DNA of 47,111 bases from Priapulus caudatus (lineage: Eukaryota; Priapulida; Priapulimorpha; Priapulimorphida; Priapulidae). Both the position numbers and the translations under genes were made by a program. The stretch's first letter is position 1. Every line of letters starts with the position of its first letter. The DNA lies in NCBI RefSeq assembly GCF_000485595.1, contig NW_014577310.1, positions 99,608 through 146,718 of the forward strand, given 5' to 3'. The notes beneath the pieces were generated by a model. That model ran no database searches. It was given only the letters and a program-made list of their open reading frames with translations, and had not been told where the DNA came from. Shown piece after piece: positions 1 to 13,757 of this stretch.

Positions 1-3000
1 AACCCAGCAGGAATTGGAGAAGATGCTAGATGAGGAACGAGAAAGCAAGAAGGTTTTAGCATCTGAACTGTTGATGGAGAAAGAAGCCAAGCAGGAGTTA
101 GAGAAGGTACTTGCCCAAGAAACCGAGGTGAAGCATCGATTAGAATCTGATAATGCTATGGAGAGAGAAGCTAAGCAGGAGCTAGAGAGGGCTCTTGGTG
201 AAGCAAAGGAAACAAAACAAGAATTAGAGAACACCCTAGTTGAGGAAAGCGAAAGCAAGAAATCGTTACAATCTGAGTCATTGTTGGCAACAGAAGCCAA
301 AGAGGCGTTAGAGAAGATACTTGCTGAATTGAATGAAGCCAGGCGGGGACTAGAAAATGCCTTAGTTGATGAGAAGGAAAGCAAACAAGAGGTGGAGAAG
401 ACCTTGAGGGAGGAGAAAGATGTGAAAGAGGCATTGAAAAATGAGCTTTCTGTAGAAAAAGATTCCAAGGTGCAACTAGAGAAGGAACTTGGAGAAGAAA
501 AGGAAATCAGGAAGACAGTGGAGGCAGAGCGTTCTGCTATAAATGAATTGAAACAGGGACTGGAGAAGCAGCTTGCAGAAGAGAAAGAAGCCAAACAGGA
601 TCTGGGGAAGCAACTTACTGAGGAGAAAGAAGCTAAACAGGGACTAGAGAAACAGCTTACTGAAGAAAGAGAAGCCAAACAGGGACTGGAGAAGGAGCTT
701 ACTGACGAGAGAGAAACTAAAGAGGAACTGGAGACGATCATAGTGGAGGAGAAAGATGCAAAAATAAAACTAGAGAAAATACTAAGCCAGGAGGGAGATT
801 CCAAACATGAATTAGTGACGATGTTGGCAAAAGAGAGAGAAACCAAGCTGGAATTACAGATGGCTCTTGTTGAAGAGACTAAAGCTAAACATGTATTAGA
901 ATCAGAGGTTTCTACAGAGAAAGAAGCCAAGCAAAACCTAGAGAGAGCTCTTGCTGAGGAGAAAGAAATCAATCAGGGATTGGAGAATGTTCTATCTATT
1001 GCAAATGAAACTAAGCATGAAATAGAGATGACCCTCGTCGAGGAAAGAGAAAACAAGAAAGCTTTAGAGTCTGAGCTGTTGCTGGAGAGAGAAGCCAAGC
1101 AGGAACTAGAGAGGGCTCTTGCTGAAGCAAAGGAAACCCAACAAGACTTAGAGAACACCCTAGTTGAGGAAAGCAAAAGCAAGAAATCGTTACAATCTGA
1201 GTTATTGTTGGCAACAGAAGCCAAAGAGGGGTTAGAGAAGATATTTGGTGAATTGAATGAAGCCAGGCGGGGACTAGAAAACGCCTTAGTTGATGAGAAA
1301 GATAGAAAAGACGAGGTGGAGAAGGCCTTGAGTGAGGAGAAAGATATGAAAGAGGCATTGCAAACTGGGCTTTCTATAGAAAAAGATGCCAAGCTGCAAC
1401 TGGAGATGGAACTTGGAGAAGAAAAGGAAATCAGGAAGACAGTGGAAGCAGAGCTTTCTGCTGTAAATGAACTCCCTCATCGCATAGTATTTTCTCTAGT
1501 TTTATTTTTGCATCTCTCTCCTCAACTAGGATCGTCTCCAGTCCCTGTTTGGCTTCTCTCTCTTCAATAAGCTGCTTATCCAGTCCATGTTTCAACTGAC
1601 AAACATGGATTAATGACGATGTTGGCAGAAGAGAGAGAAGGCAAGAAGGAGCTAGAGAGAGCTCTTTCTGAAGTGGAAGATACCAAACAGGAATTAGTGA
1701 GTGAACTATTAAATGCAAATGATACCAAGCAGGAATTGGAGAAGACCCTGTTTGAGGAGAAAGAAGTAAAGAAACTGTTTAAATCTAAGCTTTCCACTGA
1801 GAGAGAAGCTAAGCAGGAGCTAGAGAGGGCTCTCGTTGAAGTAAAGAAAACAAAGGAAGAATTAGAGAATACCCTATCTATTGTAAATGAAACAAAACAG
1901 AAATTGGAGATAACCCTGGCTGAGCAAAAAGAATACAAGATGGCTTTAGAGTCTGAGCTATTGCTGGAGAAAGAAACCAAGCATGAGTTAGAGAAGGTAC
2001 TCACCCAAGAAACCAAGGTGAAGCATAGATTAGAATCTGATAATTCTGTGGAGAGAGAAGCCAAGCAAGAGCTAGAGAGGGCTCTTGATGAAGCAAAGGA
2101 AACCAAACAAGAATTAGAGAAGATCTTGGTTGAGGAAGGTGAAAGCAAGAAATCATTGGAATCTGAGTTATTGTTGGCAAAAGAAGCCAAAGAGGGGTTG
2201 GAGAAGATACTTAGTGAATTGAATGAAACCAGGCAGGAAGTAGAAAAGGCCTTAGTTAATGAGAAGGAAAGCAAACAAGAAGTGGAGAAGGCCCTGATTG
2301 AGGAGAAAGATGTGAAAGAGTCATTGGAAACCGAGCTTTCTGTCGAAAAAGATGTCAAGGTGCAACTAGGGAAGGAACTTGCAGAAGAAAAGGAAATCAG
2401 GAAGAGAGTGGAGGTCGAGCTGTCTGCTGTAAATGAATTAAAACAGGGACTAGAGAAGCAGCTTACTGAAGAGAAGGAAGCCAAACAGGGACTGGATAAG
2501 CAGCTTATTGAAGAGAAAGAAGCCGAACATGGACTAGAGCAGCAGCTTACTGAAGAGAGAGAAGCTAAGCAAGTACTGGAGAGGCAGCTTACTGAAGAGA
2601 AAGAAGCCAAAGTAGAACTAGAGAAAATACTGAGCCAGGAGGGAGACACCAAGCATGGATTAGTGACGATTTTAGCAGAAGAGAGAGAAGCCAAGCAGGT
2701 ATTAGAGAGAGCTCTGTTTGAAGAAAAGGAAACGAAACAGCAATTAGTGAATGATCTATCAAATGCAAATGAAACCAAGCAGGAATTGGAGAAGACTCTC
2801 GTTGAGGAAAAAGAAGTGCAACTCGTCTTAGAATCTGAGCTTTCTACAGAGAGAGAAGCCAAGCAGGAATTAGAGAATGTCCTGTCTGTTGCAAATGAAG
2901 CCAAACGGGAATTAGAAATGACTTTGGTTATGGAAAGAGAAAGAAAGATATCGTTGGAATCTGAGTTATTGTTGGCAAACGAAGCCAAAGAGGGGTTAGA

Positions 3001-4770
3001 GAAGGTACTTGGTGAATTGAATGAAGCCAGGCGGGGACTAGAACAGGCCTTGGTTAATGTGAAGCAAAGCAAACAAGAAATGGAGAAGGCCCTGAGTGAG
3101 GAGAACGATGTGAAAGAAGCATTGGAAACTGAGCTCTCCGTGAAAAGGGAGTCATTGGAAACTCAACTTTCTGTGGAAAAAAATGCCAAGGTACAATTAG
3201 AGAACGAACTTGCAGAAGAAAAGGAAATCAGGAATACGGTGGAGGCAGGGCTTTCTGTTGCAAATGAAGTACAACAGGAGCTAGAGAGAGCTCTTGCTGA
3301 AGAGAAGGATGCGAAAGAGCAATTAGTGAGTGATCTATCAAATGCAAATGATAAAAACCAGGAATTGGAGAATACCTTGTTTGAGGAGAAGGAAGTAAGG
3401 CAAGTGTTGGAATCTGAGCTTTCTACAGAGAGAGAAGCCAATCAGGAACTAGAGAGAGCTCTTGCTGAAGAGAAGGAAACTAAACAAAAATTAGAGAATA
3501 CTCTAGTTGAGGAAAGCGGAAACAATAAATCTTTGGAATCTGAGTTATTGTTGGCAACAGAAGCCAAAGAGGCGTTAGAAAAGATACTTGGTGAATTGAA
3601 TGAAGCCAGGAGGGGACTAGAACACGCATTAGTGAATGAAAAAGAAAGCAAACAAGACGTGGAGAAGGCCCTGATTGAGGAGAAAGATGTAAAGCAGGCA
3701 TTGGGAACAGAGCTTTCTGTAGAAAAAGATGCGAAGGTGCAACTGGAGAAGGAACTTGATGAGGAAAAGGAAATTAGGAAGATGGTGGAATCAGAGCTTT
3801 TTCTTGCAAAAGAAGTTAAACAGGGGTTAGAGAAGCAACTTTCTGAGGAGAAACACGCCAAACAGGGACTGGAGAATGCCTTATCTATTGCAAATGAAAG
3901 CAAGCAGGAGTTTGAGATGACCCTGATTGAGGAAAGAGAAAGCAAGAAGGCATTAGAATCCCAGCTATTGCTGGAGAAGGAAGCCAGGCAAGAACTAGAG
4001 AGCTCTCTTGCTGAAGCAAAGGAAACCAACCAGGAATTAGAGAAGGTCATATCTAATGCAAATAATACCAAACAGGAATTGGAGGTGATCCTAGTTCAGG
4101 AGAGAGAAAGCAAGAAGGATTTACAGTCTAAGCTATTGCTGGAAAAAGAAGCCAAACAGGAGACAGAGAGTGCTCTTGCTGAAGAGAATGACGCCAGGCA
4201 AGTATTAGTGAATGATCTATCAAATGCAAATGAAACTAAGCAGGAATTGGAGAAGGGTCTGTTTGAGGAAAAAGAAGTGAGGCAAGTCTTGGAATCTGAG
4301 CTTTCTACAGAGAAAGAAGCCAAGCAGGAACTAGAGAGAGCTCTTGCTGAAGGGAAGGAAACGCAAGAGCAATTGGTGAGTGAGCTATCAAATGCAATAG
4401 GAACCAAGCAGGAATTGGAGAACACCCTGTTTGAGCAAAAGGAAGCGAAGAAAGTATTTGAATCTGAGCTTTCTACGGAAAGAGAGGCCAAACAAGAACT
4501 AGAGAGGGTGTTATCTCATGAGAAAGAAAGCAAAAAGGAATTAGAGAAGGCCTTGATTGAGCAGAAAGATGCAAAGCAGGCATTGGAAACTGAGCTCTCT
4601 GTAGAGAAAGATGTCAAGCTGTTGATGGAAAAAGAACTTGCAGAAGAGAAGGAACTTAAAACGGCATTAGAATCAGAGCTTTCTATTACAAATGAATTGA
4701 AGCTGGCATTAGAGAAGCAACTTGCTGAAGAGAGAAATGCCAACCAGGAATTACGGAATACTCATAGCAT
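1..4770 (+). repeat. Coding tandem repeats (42-bp unit, higher-order blocks) in giantin exon
   Basis: The 42-bp (14-residue) unit is repeated throughout. A longer block recurs: the segment encoding SELLLATEAKE and its neighbours (GLEKILGELNEARRGLE, then SVEKDAKVQLEKEL) begins near 272, 1196, 2162, 2960 and 3539. The spacings of 924, 964, 798 and 579 bp show that blocks were duplicated and trimmed by multiples of the small unit. The frame is kept apart from the inverted segment. Confidence 0.85.
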
Positions 4771-7700
4771 GATAGAAGAAAGATTACAGGCAAAAAGCAA
4801 CACAGATATATCTAAGGAGGTAACAGATTACGTCAAACAAGACACTTCTGAATTGAAACTAGATAAACAGATTGTCACTGAGACAGTCATCGCGGAAGCA
4901 AAACTGAATCTTCAGAACCCCACACAAGTTACTTCAGACATACTGCAAAAATCAATAGCAAATGAAGAAAGACTCAGCACCGACTCAACAAAGGCCACGA
5001 AAGTACCTGTTTGTAAGATTGAAGACAATATGCATCTCAAGGAGAGATTGGCAATAGAGATGATGGCAAAACAGCATCTGGAAGATATGCTGGCCAGTCA
5101 ACAGCAGGCGTTGGGCGATCTGAAACAGAGGATTGACTCGGAGGTTACCAAAACGCAGCAACTGCAAGTGGAAATGGCAGAAGAGACCGCATCGAAGAAT
5201 CGGCTGTCCGAGTGGGTTGCTGAACTAGAAGCAACAAGGTCAGCTCTAGAGGAGGAGCTTGATAAGGAGAGAAGCGTAATCAACGATCTTCGGGAGGTGA
5301 ACAGACACCTGAACGAGACGTTGGTCAACGAACAGAAGCAGAACAATGAGGCGGTAAAGATCCGTAAAGAGTTGCAGCAAGAGCTCGATTCATCCATGAC
5401 GCAAATAGAAGCGATGGAGTCGGAAAGCAGCGAGCACGTCAAGAAGTTGAATGAAGAAATAGGAAATCTCAGAGGGCAAATCTGGGAACAGGAGCAAGAT
5501 ATAAGCAGCAGTAAGAATGCTAGCATTAAGCTTACTGGACAGAGGGAAGTTTCCCTAGCTCAGATATCTAACCTGCAGGCAGCAATGCGAGAGTTGGAGG
5601 AAAAGAATAAAGACTTAGAGACGCAGCTGGAAAACAAAACAATGGTAGCCAGCGACTTCAAAGAAAAGATGCTAGAACTAAACGGAAAATACAGCAAGGC
5701 TAAGACTGATGTTCAGTCCATGATTGATGCTGTTGCTGATATGGAGAGGAAAAATGAATCCCTTGATGGTCAGCTAAGTGAGGCAGTGACGCTAAATAGT
5801 GAATTAAAAGAACGATTGGACGAATTGAGTGAGAAATACCACCGATCTAAGTCTACAATCAAAGAGCATCAGGCAGAAATTGACTCGTTGCAAGTGTCCT
5901 TGCTGGATGTCAAGAACACGAACATTGGTCTTCACAGTGAACTTAACGAAGCACAATCGAAGATCGAGGAGCTTAATATTGACATTGAAGGATACACCAC
6001 TAGACTTGCGATGAGTAAGAGTGAACTTGATCAAGCCAACCATTTGCTCGAGTCGCTCTCTGACCAGTTGCATAAATCTACAAAGGCGGATAGTGATCTT
6101 CTTGTATTTAGACAGGAGGCCGAGCACATCAAAATAGAACTGGAGGCTTCACAGAAGCAATGCAAGCAGCTTCTCTCTCAACTATCAGCAAACGAGGGCG
6201 TCATTGCCGTTGCTAATGATAAGGTTGTCGTTCTGAGGTCGTGTCTAGAAGAGCAAGAGAAACTGTTCGTTGAAGTCAAGGATGATTTCACTGCGTGGAA
6301 GCAGCAGGTAGAAACTGAAACCACTGCTATTAAGCAGGCTCTCGCGAGCAAGGAAGCAGAGCTGAAACATTCAGAAGCTAAACTAGCGGGAGCTGACACA
6401 GCGAGTGATACGCACTTGGAAGACGGCGGGGAGATGTGTTCTAGGAAAGAGTGCCAAGAACAATTACACCTACTCCGCACACAGCACACTGATGTACACA
6501 ATGAGCTCTTGTTGCTTAAGAATACTTTGACTGAGAGGGAGCTGTTGTGTGGTTCCATTAATGCTGAGCTTCTCGCAACTCGTCAAGAATTAGAATGCAT
6601 GAGAGAAGTGAAGGGTGAGCTAGCTATCCGTGTAAGCACCTCCAACAATGAGCCGGAAAGAACTGGTGACGTGAGTTCAGCCACACACGAACGTAATGCA
6701 ACAACAACGACGAAGGGTGGTATGCCAGAGAAAGACATCGAAAAACCGTCTTCCGAGATTCGCAAAGAAAATGAAAGACGTGAACGTAAGGAATCGGATA
6801 AAATGGAACAATGTGCCCTTGGCGTGACTCCGGAGGTTGAGCTGCTGCATGAATCTGAGAGCAGGCAAGAACAATCTACAGCAGAAGACAAGGGACTTGA
6901 CAGACAGCTTGAGGCTACACGACACAACTTACAGATGTCGACCATCAAAAACAAGAAAATGCTCGTCAAGCTGAAAATGTTCAAGGAAAGGAATGACAAA
7001 TACGCCGATGAGATTAAGGAACTTCAGCAGGAGAATATAAACATGCGGCAGTGCGTGAACGATTCCGACACCAAGCTACAGCAGCTGCAACACCTTATGA
7101 ACCTGCTAGAGACAGAGAAAAGCAATGCGTTAATCAATCTCCAAGCAGAGTTACAAGAGAAGATAACCACAGCAGAGCTCGAGAAAGACCGGTTGAAACA
7201 GCGGACAAAAGCGATCGAGAACGATAACATGATGCATCAACGCAGGTTGGAAGTTGAAATCGATAAAATCCAAGGTGACAGTATCGTATTGCGGCATTAT
7301 GTCCAGGAAATATCGCAACGAGCGGAGAAAGAAGGTTTGATTCTTCAGTTAACTTCTGTATCTAGTCCTGTGCTGTGTGCTGATGAAGGCAAGGTAGAGG
7401 AACCATTCTCGCAGCAATGGTCTACAATAACTAGTAACATAGCTTATGTCAAAGCAGGGCTAGAACTGAATATGTCAATATTTACCGAAGCTGCTGCCCT
7501 CAGAAAAGATAAAGAAAAATTGGAAAGTCATTGTAAAAGCTTAAGAAGCCAGATTGTAGATTTGAAAACTATCACAAATCAAATGGAAACATTAGAAACT
7601 GACCAGTACACGAGTAAACGCCTGGAAGAACGATTGGGGGAACTTAGACAACAGTCATCTATGCTGGAATGTGATAACACGGAGTTTCAAACTCTATTAG

Positions 7701-9372
7701 AAAAGTCCACAGTAGAGAAGTACAAGCTGGAACACCAGATAAAGGTACTATGGAAAGAAAACCAGCGGGTAAAACTAACAGATGATGTAAAGGAAAACAT
7801 ACATCCTACTGAATCTAAAGACCATCTTCCACTAGTATCCGCTTACACTGACGACGGTCAAACGGAAACGAAAGATATATTGATACAAACTGATGAATAT
7901 GTTGGCAATGATCCTGAACTGCAAGAAAAATATGACGAACTATTGTTATCGTACAAAGATATCCGAGAAGAAAGCAACACGTCAAACGCGAAAAACTGGG
8001 AAATTGAAGGCGAGAATTCTGAACTGTGTGACGAAATCGTTGAGCTTCAGGAAAAGATTGCGGCGCTCACGGAGAAATTGCAGTGCAAAATCACAAGTGA
8101 AGCTTCCACAGAATCATTGATACAGCAGAGTGAACCTGATAAGGTGCTGCTGGTTAATGAAAGTGAAGAATCAATGACATCGGTGCAAACAACGTCTGAT
8201 GTGATGGAATCGACATTCAAGAGAGAAGACGTCTCTGGACCCATGCATCTTGTAGAGACAGAACGACAGTCTTCGGCCCCTCTGAGTGAGTTTACGTTGG
8301 AGAATGTTGCAGCAAACGCTGATGTTAGTGTTCCGGTAAACGCATTAGATGTCAACAGAGTTGACTTCGGCATACAAGTAGAGTCATCGCTTGTCACCCA
8401 ATCTGAGCTTGGTACCCAGGTCGATTTCCTAAAGTCCATCACAGCTGACACGAGCACGCAAGTAGATCCGGTAAACGTCAGCAAAATCGACTTCGGCGCG
8501 CAAACAGACTTGGAAACAAACGCCGGACAGCTTACCGCACACAAACAACTTGTCCAGCAAGCCCAGGAGTCGCTGCCACATCACGCGAGGTCCGTAACAA
8601 CTGAGACTGCTTCCACGGAGAACCTTATTAGCAATGCCAACCTTCCTGTCGCCTCACACACGGAGACAGGATCACCAGGGACTTCCCCGCAGAGAAGTCC
8701 GGAGAGGAGCCGCAGCATTGTCGGGGAGAGTTCCTCCTCCGCGCACGACCCGATAGAGTCCGTGGCGCGCATGGAGCGAATGTCCGAGAAGATCCTTCGT
8801 CTGCAGCACGAGCGTGCGGCCGCGATTGACCGCGAACACGAGCTCGTCATGCAGAGACACCTGGCGGAGGACCGGGCAGCGGCGCTGCAGGCACAGCTCG
8901 ACCGCGAGAATCTCGCTCGGCAGCGCCATCTACCAGCGGGAAACCGAACGACGCCCGACGAGCTATGGACCACTCGCGACGCGGCGCCGGGCGACGAGAC
9001 GAGACGCCGGCGCCACCTGTCTGCCTCCTCAGCGTCGAGCGTCGGCTCGACAGGGGGCGCTGGCGGGGAGAGGTCCTCCGGCAGGGACGTGAGGTTCCCG
9101 GCGTTTGACAGCTCACCCGTCCATCGACGGCCCGGCGACCAATGCCCGTCCCCGCCGGACCCTTTTCCGTCGTCGTCCGAAACGGATGAGGCGAAGCTGA
9201 GGCGGCGGCGAGAGGAGACGCGGGTCGGCGACGAGACGAGGGCGAGACGGCACGCGTGGGAAGCGAGCTTCGACCAGGTTCGTCCGCTCGCGTCGTGTGA
9301 TGTGCGAGAGCATGCTCCCTTGTTTGACGAACTACAGACGTCTATACACGGCTTGCATCAGCTTAATCTCAG
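1..9372 (+). CDS. GOLGB1: Giant internal exon of the giantin-like gene
   Basis: One coding frame (codons starting at position 2 and every third base) runs from the left edge to a donor at 9373 (CTCAG|GTAGTT), apart from the inverted block at 1472-1595. Residue numbers here count from position 2. Residues 1 to about 1590 are a highly repetitive coiled coil built on a 14-residue, two-heptad unit (for example KQGLEKQLTEEKEA). Residues from about 1600 to 2620 are non-repetitive coiled coil. Residues 2620-2840 are acidic and probably disordered, with several Q-T/V-D/E motifs. From about residue 2880 the sequence turns rich in Arg, Ser and Pro, and the DNA becomes GC-rich. The exon ends in phase 2 and continues as RCENLTVQLN in the next exon. 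Confidence 0.88.
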
Positions 9373-10990
9373 GTAGTTGTTTTATTTGATTTTAATTTTT
9401 TCCGCATTTGATTTTTATTTTTCTGCATCGATGTATTCGTCATGTCTGCAGTCGTTTTTTCAGTTGATCAGCTGTTGCTGTAGCATGTTGTTTGTAGATC
9501 GTTGTTACGGATCGGAATTTAACAGCTGACTGACCGCTAGCGTATCTCGGTAAACTGAACTAAAGTGTGTGCTTCAAGAAGTTGCCTCAACCGTAAATAA
9601 TGTCTTGGTCACAAATAATTAAAACCGTTTTTTGATATTTGGATTCCTCCACCGAACACCTGTCATATCTGCAGGTTTTTAGAAGGTCGGTGACCTCTAA
9701 TTTCGTGCTTACAGACAGTGACACAATCTAATAGATGGCTTGATTTAACTTGTGCCATAACCACTTAGAACATTCTTGGTCCTGATTAATAAAGTATTAG
9801 AATTGTAAGCTGGATATCCATAATATATTCCATGGCTTGTCAGTATGTGTCATTCAGCTGTTATTCTGATCAGAATTCTTTCAGTAGATTAGTCCTAGTT
9901 GTAGTAATAGTTGTAGCTGCATCGAGATTTTAGCACTTTCAAAATCGTTTCAATTACTATTATTAATTATTAGGGGTTGGGTGCATGGTCGTAGGCCGTG
10001 TACATACGCGTTTGTCAGTGTATTTATAGACCGCCGTATAATTATGTGTGTATGTGTGTATGTGTGTACAAATCTATAGGCTGCGTGTGTGTGTGCACCT
10101 AACTGTGTGTATGTGTCTGAGTTTCAGTGAGGAGCGTGTGCAGAAATAGATTCTTTATCATAAACATGAAATCATAACATGACGCTATTAAAGTACAATT
10201 ATTATAATATTCTACACTATATTTTGTTGTCGAATTACATAATTTGTGTTTGTCGTCTTTAATAAAAATATATATATACCAATTCTACATTAATCTGTAC
10301 ATAGCTGCAGTTAGTGTATCCATTCTGCATTCCTGGACACCACGGTAATGAATATAATCTGTATATTAAATTTAATTGCATGTATATTTGCACTGCAGTT
10401 ACTGTATTCTATGTTCGTATGAATATAATCAGGAATGAATAATAATAGATCTAAATAGATGGAAAAAAAATTATTATTATTCACTCCTGATATATACTCT
10501 GTACATAGGTTATATCGTGTGTATATTTGCACTGCAGTTACTGCATCCATTCTGCCTTCCTGGACACCGTGGTTACGAGATATACCGATACTGACCTCTT
10601 CTCATTCTCTTCTCCTGACTTCTCATTCTCTTCTCCTGACTTCTCGTACTATAGGTGCGAGAATCTGACGGTGCAGCTGAACAGACTCTACGAGGAGAGG
10701 GCGGTGCTGACCAGCCAGCTGTCCAGCATCACCCATACCCTGCGCGACAGGGAGGCAGTCATCAAGCAGCTACACGAAGACCGCACTGCACTTGCACAGC
10801 AGCTGAGTTTGAGCACGCAGGGTAAGCGGCTTGTCCAACGAAAAGTGCGACGAGTAAACCGGCGAGTACTTCGTAGATGATATTTTTGGCAAATATTCAG
10901 TGTCCTCTTGCTTATCTCGATGTATAGCTCTACTACTCGCTCTATCTCTCTCTCTCTCTTTCTTCCTCTCTCTCTTCCTCTCTCTTTCTC

Positions 10991-11026
<36 letters not shown>

Positions 11027-11746
11027 NNNNNNNNNNNNNNNNNNNNNNNNNNNNNNNNNNNNNNNNNNNNNNNNNNNNNNNNNNNNNNNNNNNNNNNNNN
11101 NNNNNNNNNNNNNNNNNNNNNNNNNNNNNNNNNNNNNNNNNNNNNNNNNNNNNNNNNNNNNNNNNNNNNNNNNNNNNNNNNNNNNNNNNNNNNNNNNNNN
11201 NNNNNNNNNNNNNNNNNNNNNNNNNNNNNNNNNNNNNNNNNNNNNNNNNNNNNNNNNNNNNNNNNNNNNNNNNNNNNNNNNNNNNNNNNNNNNNNNNNNN
11301 NNNNNNNNNNNNNNNNNNNNNNNNNNNNNNNNNNNNNNNNNNNNNNNNNNNNNNNNNNNNNNNNNNNNNNNNNNNNNNNNNNNNNNNNNNNNNNNNNNNN
11401 NNNNNNNNNNNNNNNNNNNNNNNNNNNNNNNNNNNNNNNNNNNNNNNNNNNNNNNNNNNNNNNNNNNNNNNNNNNNNNNNNNNNNNNNNNNNNNNNNNNN
11501 NNNNNNNNNNNNNNNNNNNNNNNNNNNNNNNNNNNNNNNNNNNNNNNNNNNNNNNNNNNNNNNNNNNNNNNNNNNNNNNNNNNNNNNNNNNNNNNNNNNN
11601 NNNNNNNNNNNNNNNNNNNNNNNNNNNNNNNNNNNNNNNNNNNNNNNNNNNNNNNNNNNNNNNNNNNNNNNNNNNNNNNNNNNNNNNNNNNNNNNNNNNN
11701 NNNNNNNNNNNNNNNNNNNNNNNNNNNNNNNNNNNNNNNNNNNNNN

Positions 11747-11819
<73 letters not shown>

Positions 11820-13705
11820 TCCATACACTCTCCAATGCTGCCCTCCATCTTTGTATTTTTGTATCTAATAGTCCTGTCCTCGGTCTGCGTAGGTCACGAG
11901 CAGACGACGGCTCTGCTGCGGCGGCGCGAAAGTGAGGGCGCCGGCGTCGCGGAGCGGCTGGCGAGCGTCAACAGCCAGCTTCGCGAGCGAGATGCTCAGC
12001 TTCGCGAGAGAGATGCTCAGCTTCAGCAGCTTCAGGCTTCCCTACAGGAGCAGCAGAGCGCAAACGCAAAGGTGAGGACAGAAGTGATTGGAGACGAGAA
12101 TTTTGCATGAGGATGATTGCACGTCGATCCGTGTGATTTAACGTGACTATCGCAGTACTACTGGGATGCATGAGGGGTGTGCGGAGTCAGCTAGAGCAAC
12201 TCTGCTGAAAGATAGACGGAGCCTCCGCCCCGAAGCGATGAGGTCCGAGTTTCGTTCGAGTCGAAGTTTCGAATCGAACATGCTGCAGCGTGCTACGTAT
12301 CCCAGATGCCCACTGTGTATTTAGCTTCACGTTAGTGTGTACCCTGATGCGGCATGGTCCGCCCCACATGCGGCCATGATACGTGCATTATAGTGTATCA
12401 AATAGCATGCAGGGGCTGGGCTGGTTGGGGGCTCGCTTTAAATTCATATATGGGAAAAAGTGAAAACCCCTATCTGTTTTCTAAATTGGTGACGAATTAC
12501 CAGCAATTTATCTAATTAATTAATTAATCTATATTTTCTAAATTGGTAGCAAGTAACCAGCAATTTATCAGTACTCTTCTGCACAATCTAAAGCTCTCGT
12601 TGCTGCAGTGAGCTTTGTCAGTTTTTAATTTTAATTTTAATTTTAATTGTCATTTGCTATAGACGTCACAAGGTCTACAGTCTTCCACGCAGCATGCAGA
12701 CGCAGAGCGAAAAAAACTAGCGCTGCAAGTACAGCACGTCAGTGCGCAGTTGAAGGAGGTGGAGCAGGAGAAGGCGACCGCACAGCGCCACCTGGCGGTG
12801 GCGAACGAGGCTCTCCAGTTGCGCGACAAGCAGCTGCAGCAGTATTACCAGGCGCTGCAGCAGCGCGACGTTGCCATAGCAACGCTGCAGACGCACTATC
12901 GTTCACTGCTGGTACGTAGTCTCAGCCTCCCAAGCTGTGAGGGGATGGACTGCCTTTCTGTCATAATTACGAACGTACATCAATAAGGCTTGTCATCATT
13001 TCGAATGTTGGCTAGATCACAGCGTCGATTATTATGCTCGTGTTTTGTGTAATCATTCGTGCCACTGCAGTCAATCAGTCAGGGTCACTGCAGTCAACTC
13101 TTCCAACATCAACCACCTTTGGGACCGTCCATTTAGTTGGGTTTTCTGTGAAGTGAAGTTTGTAGGGGGGCTAGACTTGTACATGTCTCAGTGTTGGTAC
13201 TGAGAAAACTGTCCGGTTTATTGATAGATTCGGTGACGTTGGAAATTTGGAGAGTTTACTGTACCTACATTAGATTTGTGCCTATTTCTAGGAGGAGAAA
13301 ACGAAGCTCGAAGAAACTCGTCCTGGTTTGGAACAGATTGAGCAGAAGCCTGCTATAGCAGAGTCTAACCTTGTGCAGGGAGTGCCTAAAAACATCCATG
13401 CCGAACTACAATGCAGGCACGTACCCGTATTGTTCTCGCACTAGATGTGTTATATGCATAACATGCATCCGTTTGGGTATATTAAGGGATATATACCCCG
13501 TTTGGGTATACCCTTATTATCCATAAGGGTATATTATAACGATTGATGTAGACACACTAAAGAGGAAATATGAATGTGCTGCGCCACGTTGTAATAATTA
13601 TGACACGGGTAAATATTTTCACATTTAATTTCAATTTGATTTCAATATTTTTTATTGTTTCATTGATTTGAGATTATTTACTCCTGATGGTGATGAAGAT
13701 GATGA

Positions 13706-13757
<52 letters not shown>

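Noticed and set aside
1576-3072. 498-codon Ser/Phe-rich frame on the minus strand
   Set aside because: It is antisense to the giantin coiled coil; E/K/L/Q codons read backwards give Ser, Phe and Leu. The same pattern recurs wherever the coiled coil is dense. The only minus-strand sequence with meaning is the inverted block 1472-1595.
10688-12110. Long frames of Ser-Leu or Arg-Glu repeats crossing the N gap
   Set aside because: They are translations of the CT microsatellite and of N bases. Only 10655-10821 and 11893-12071 are coding.
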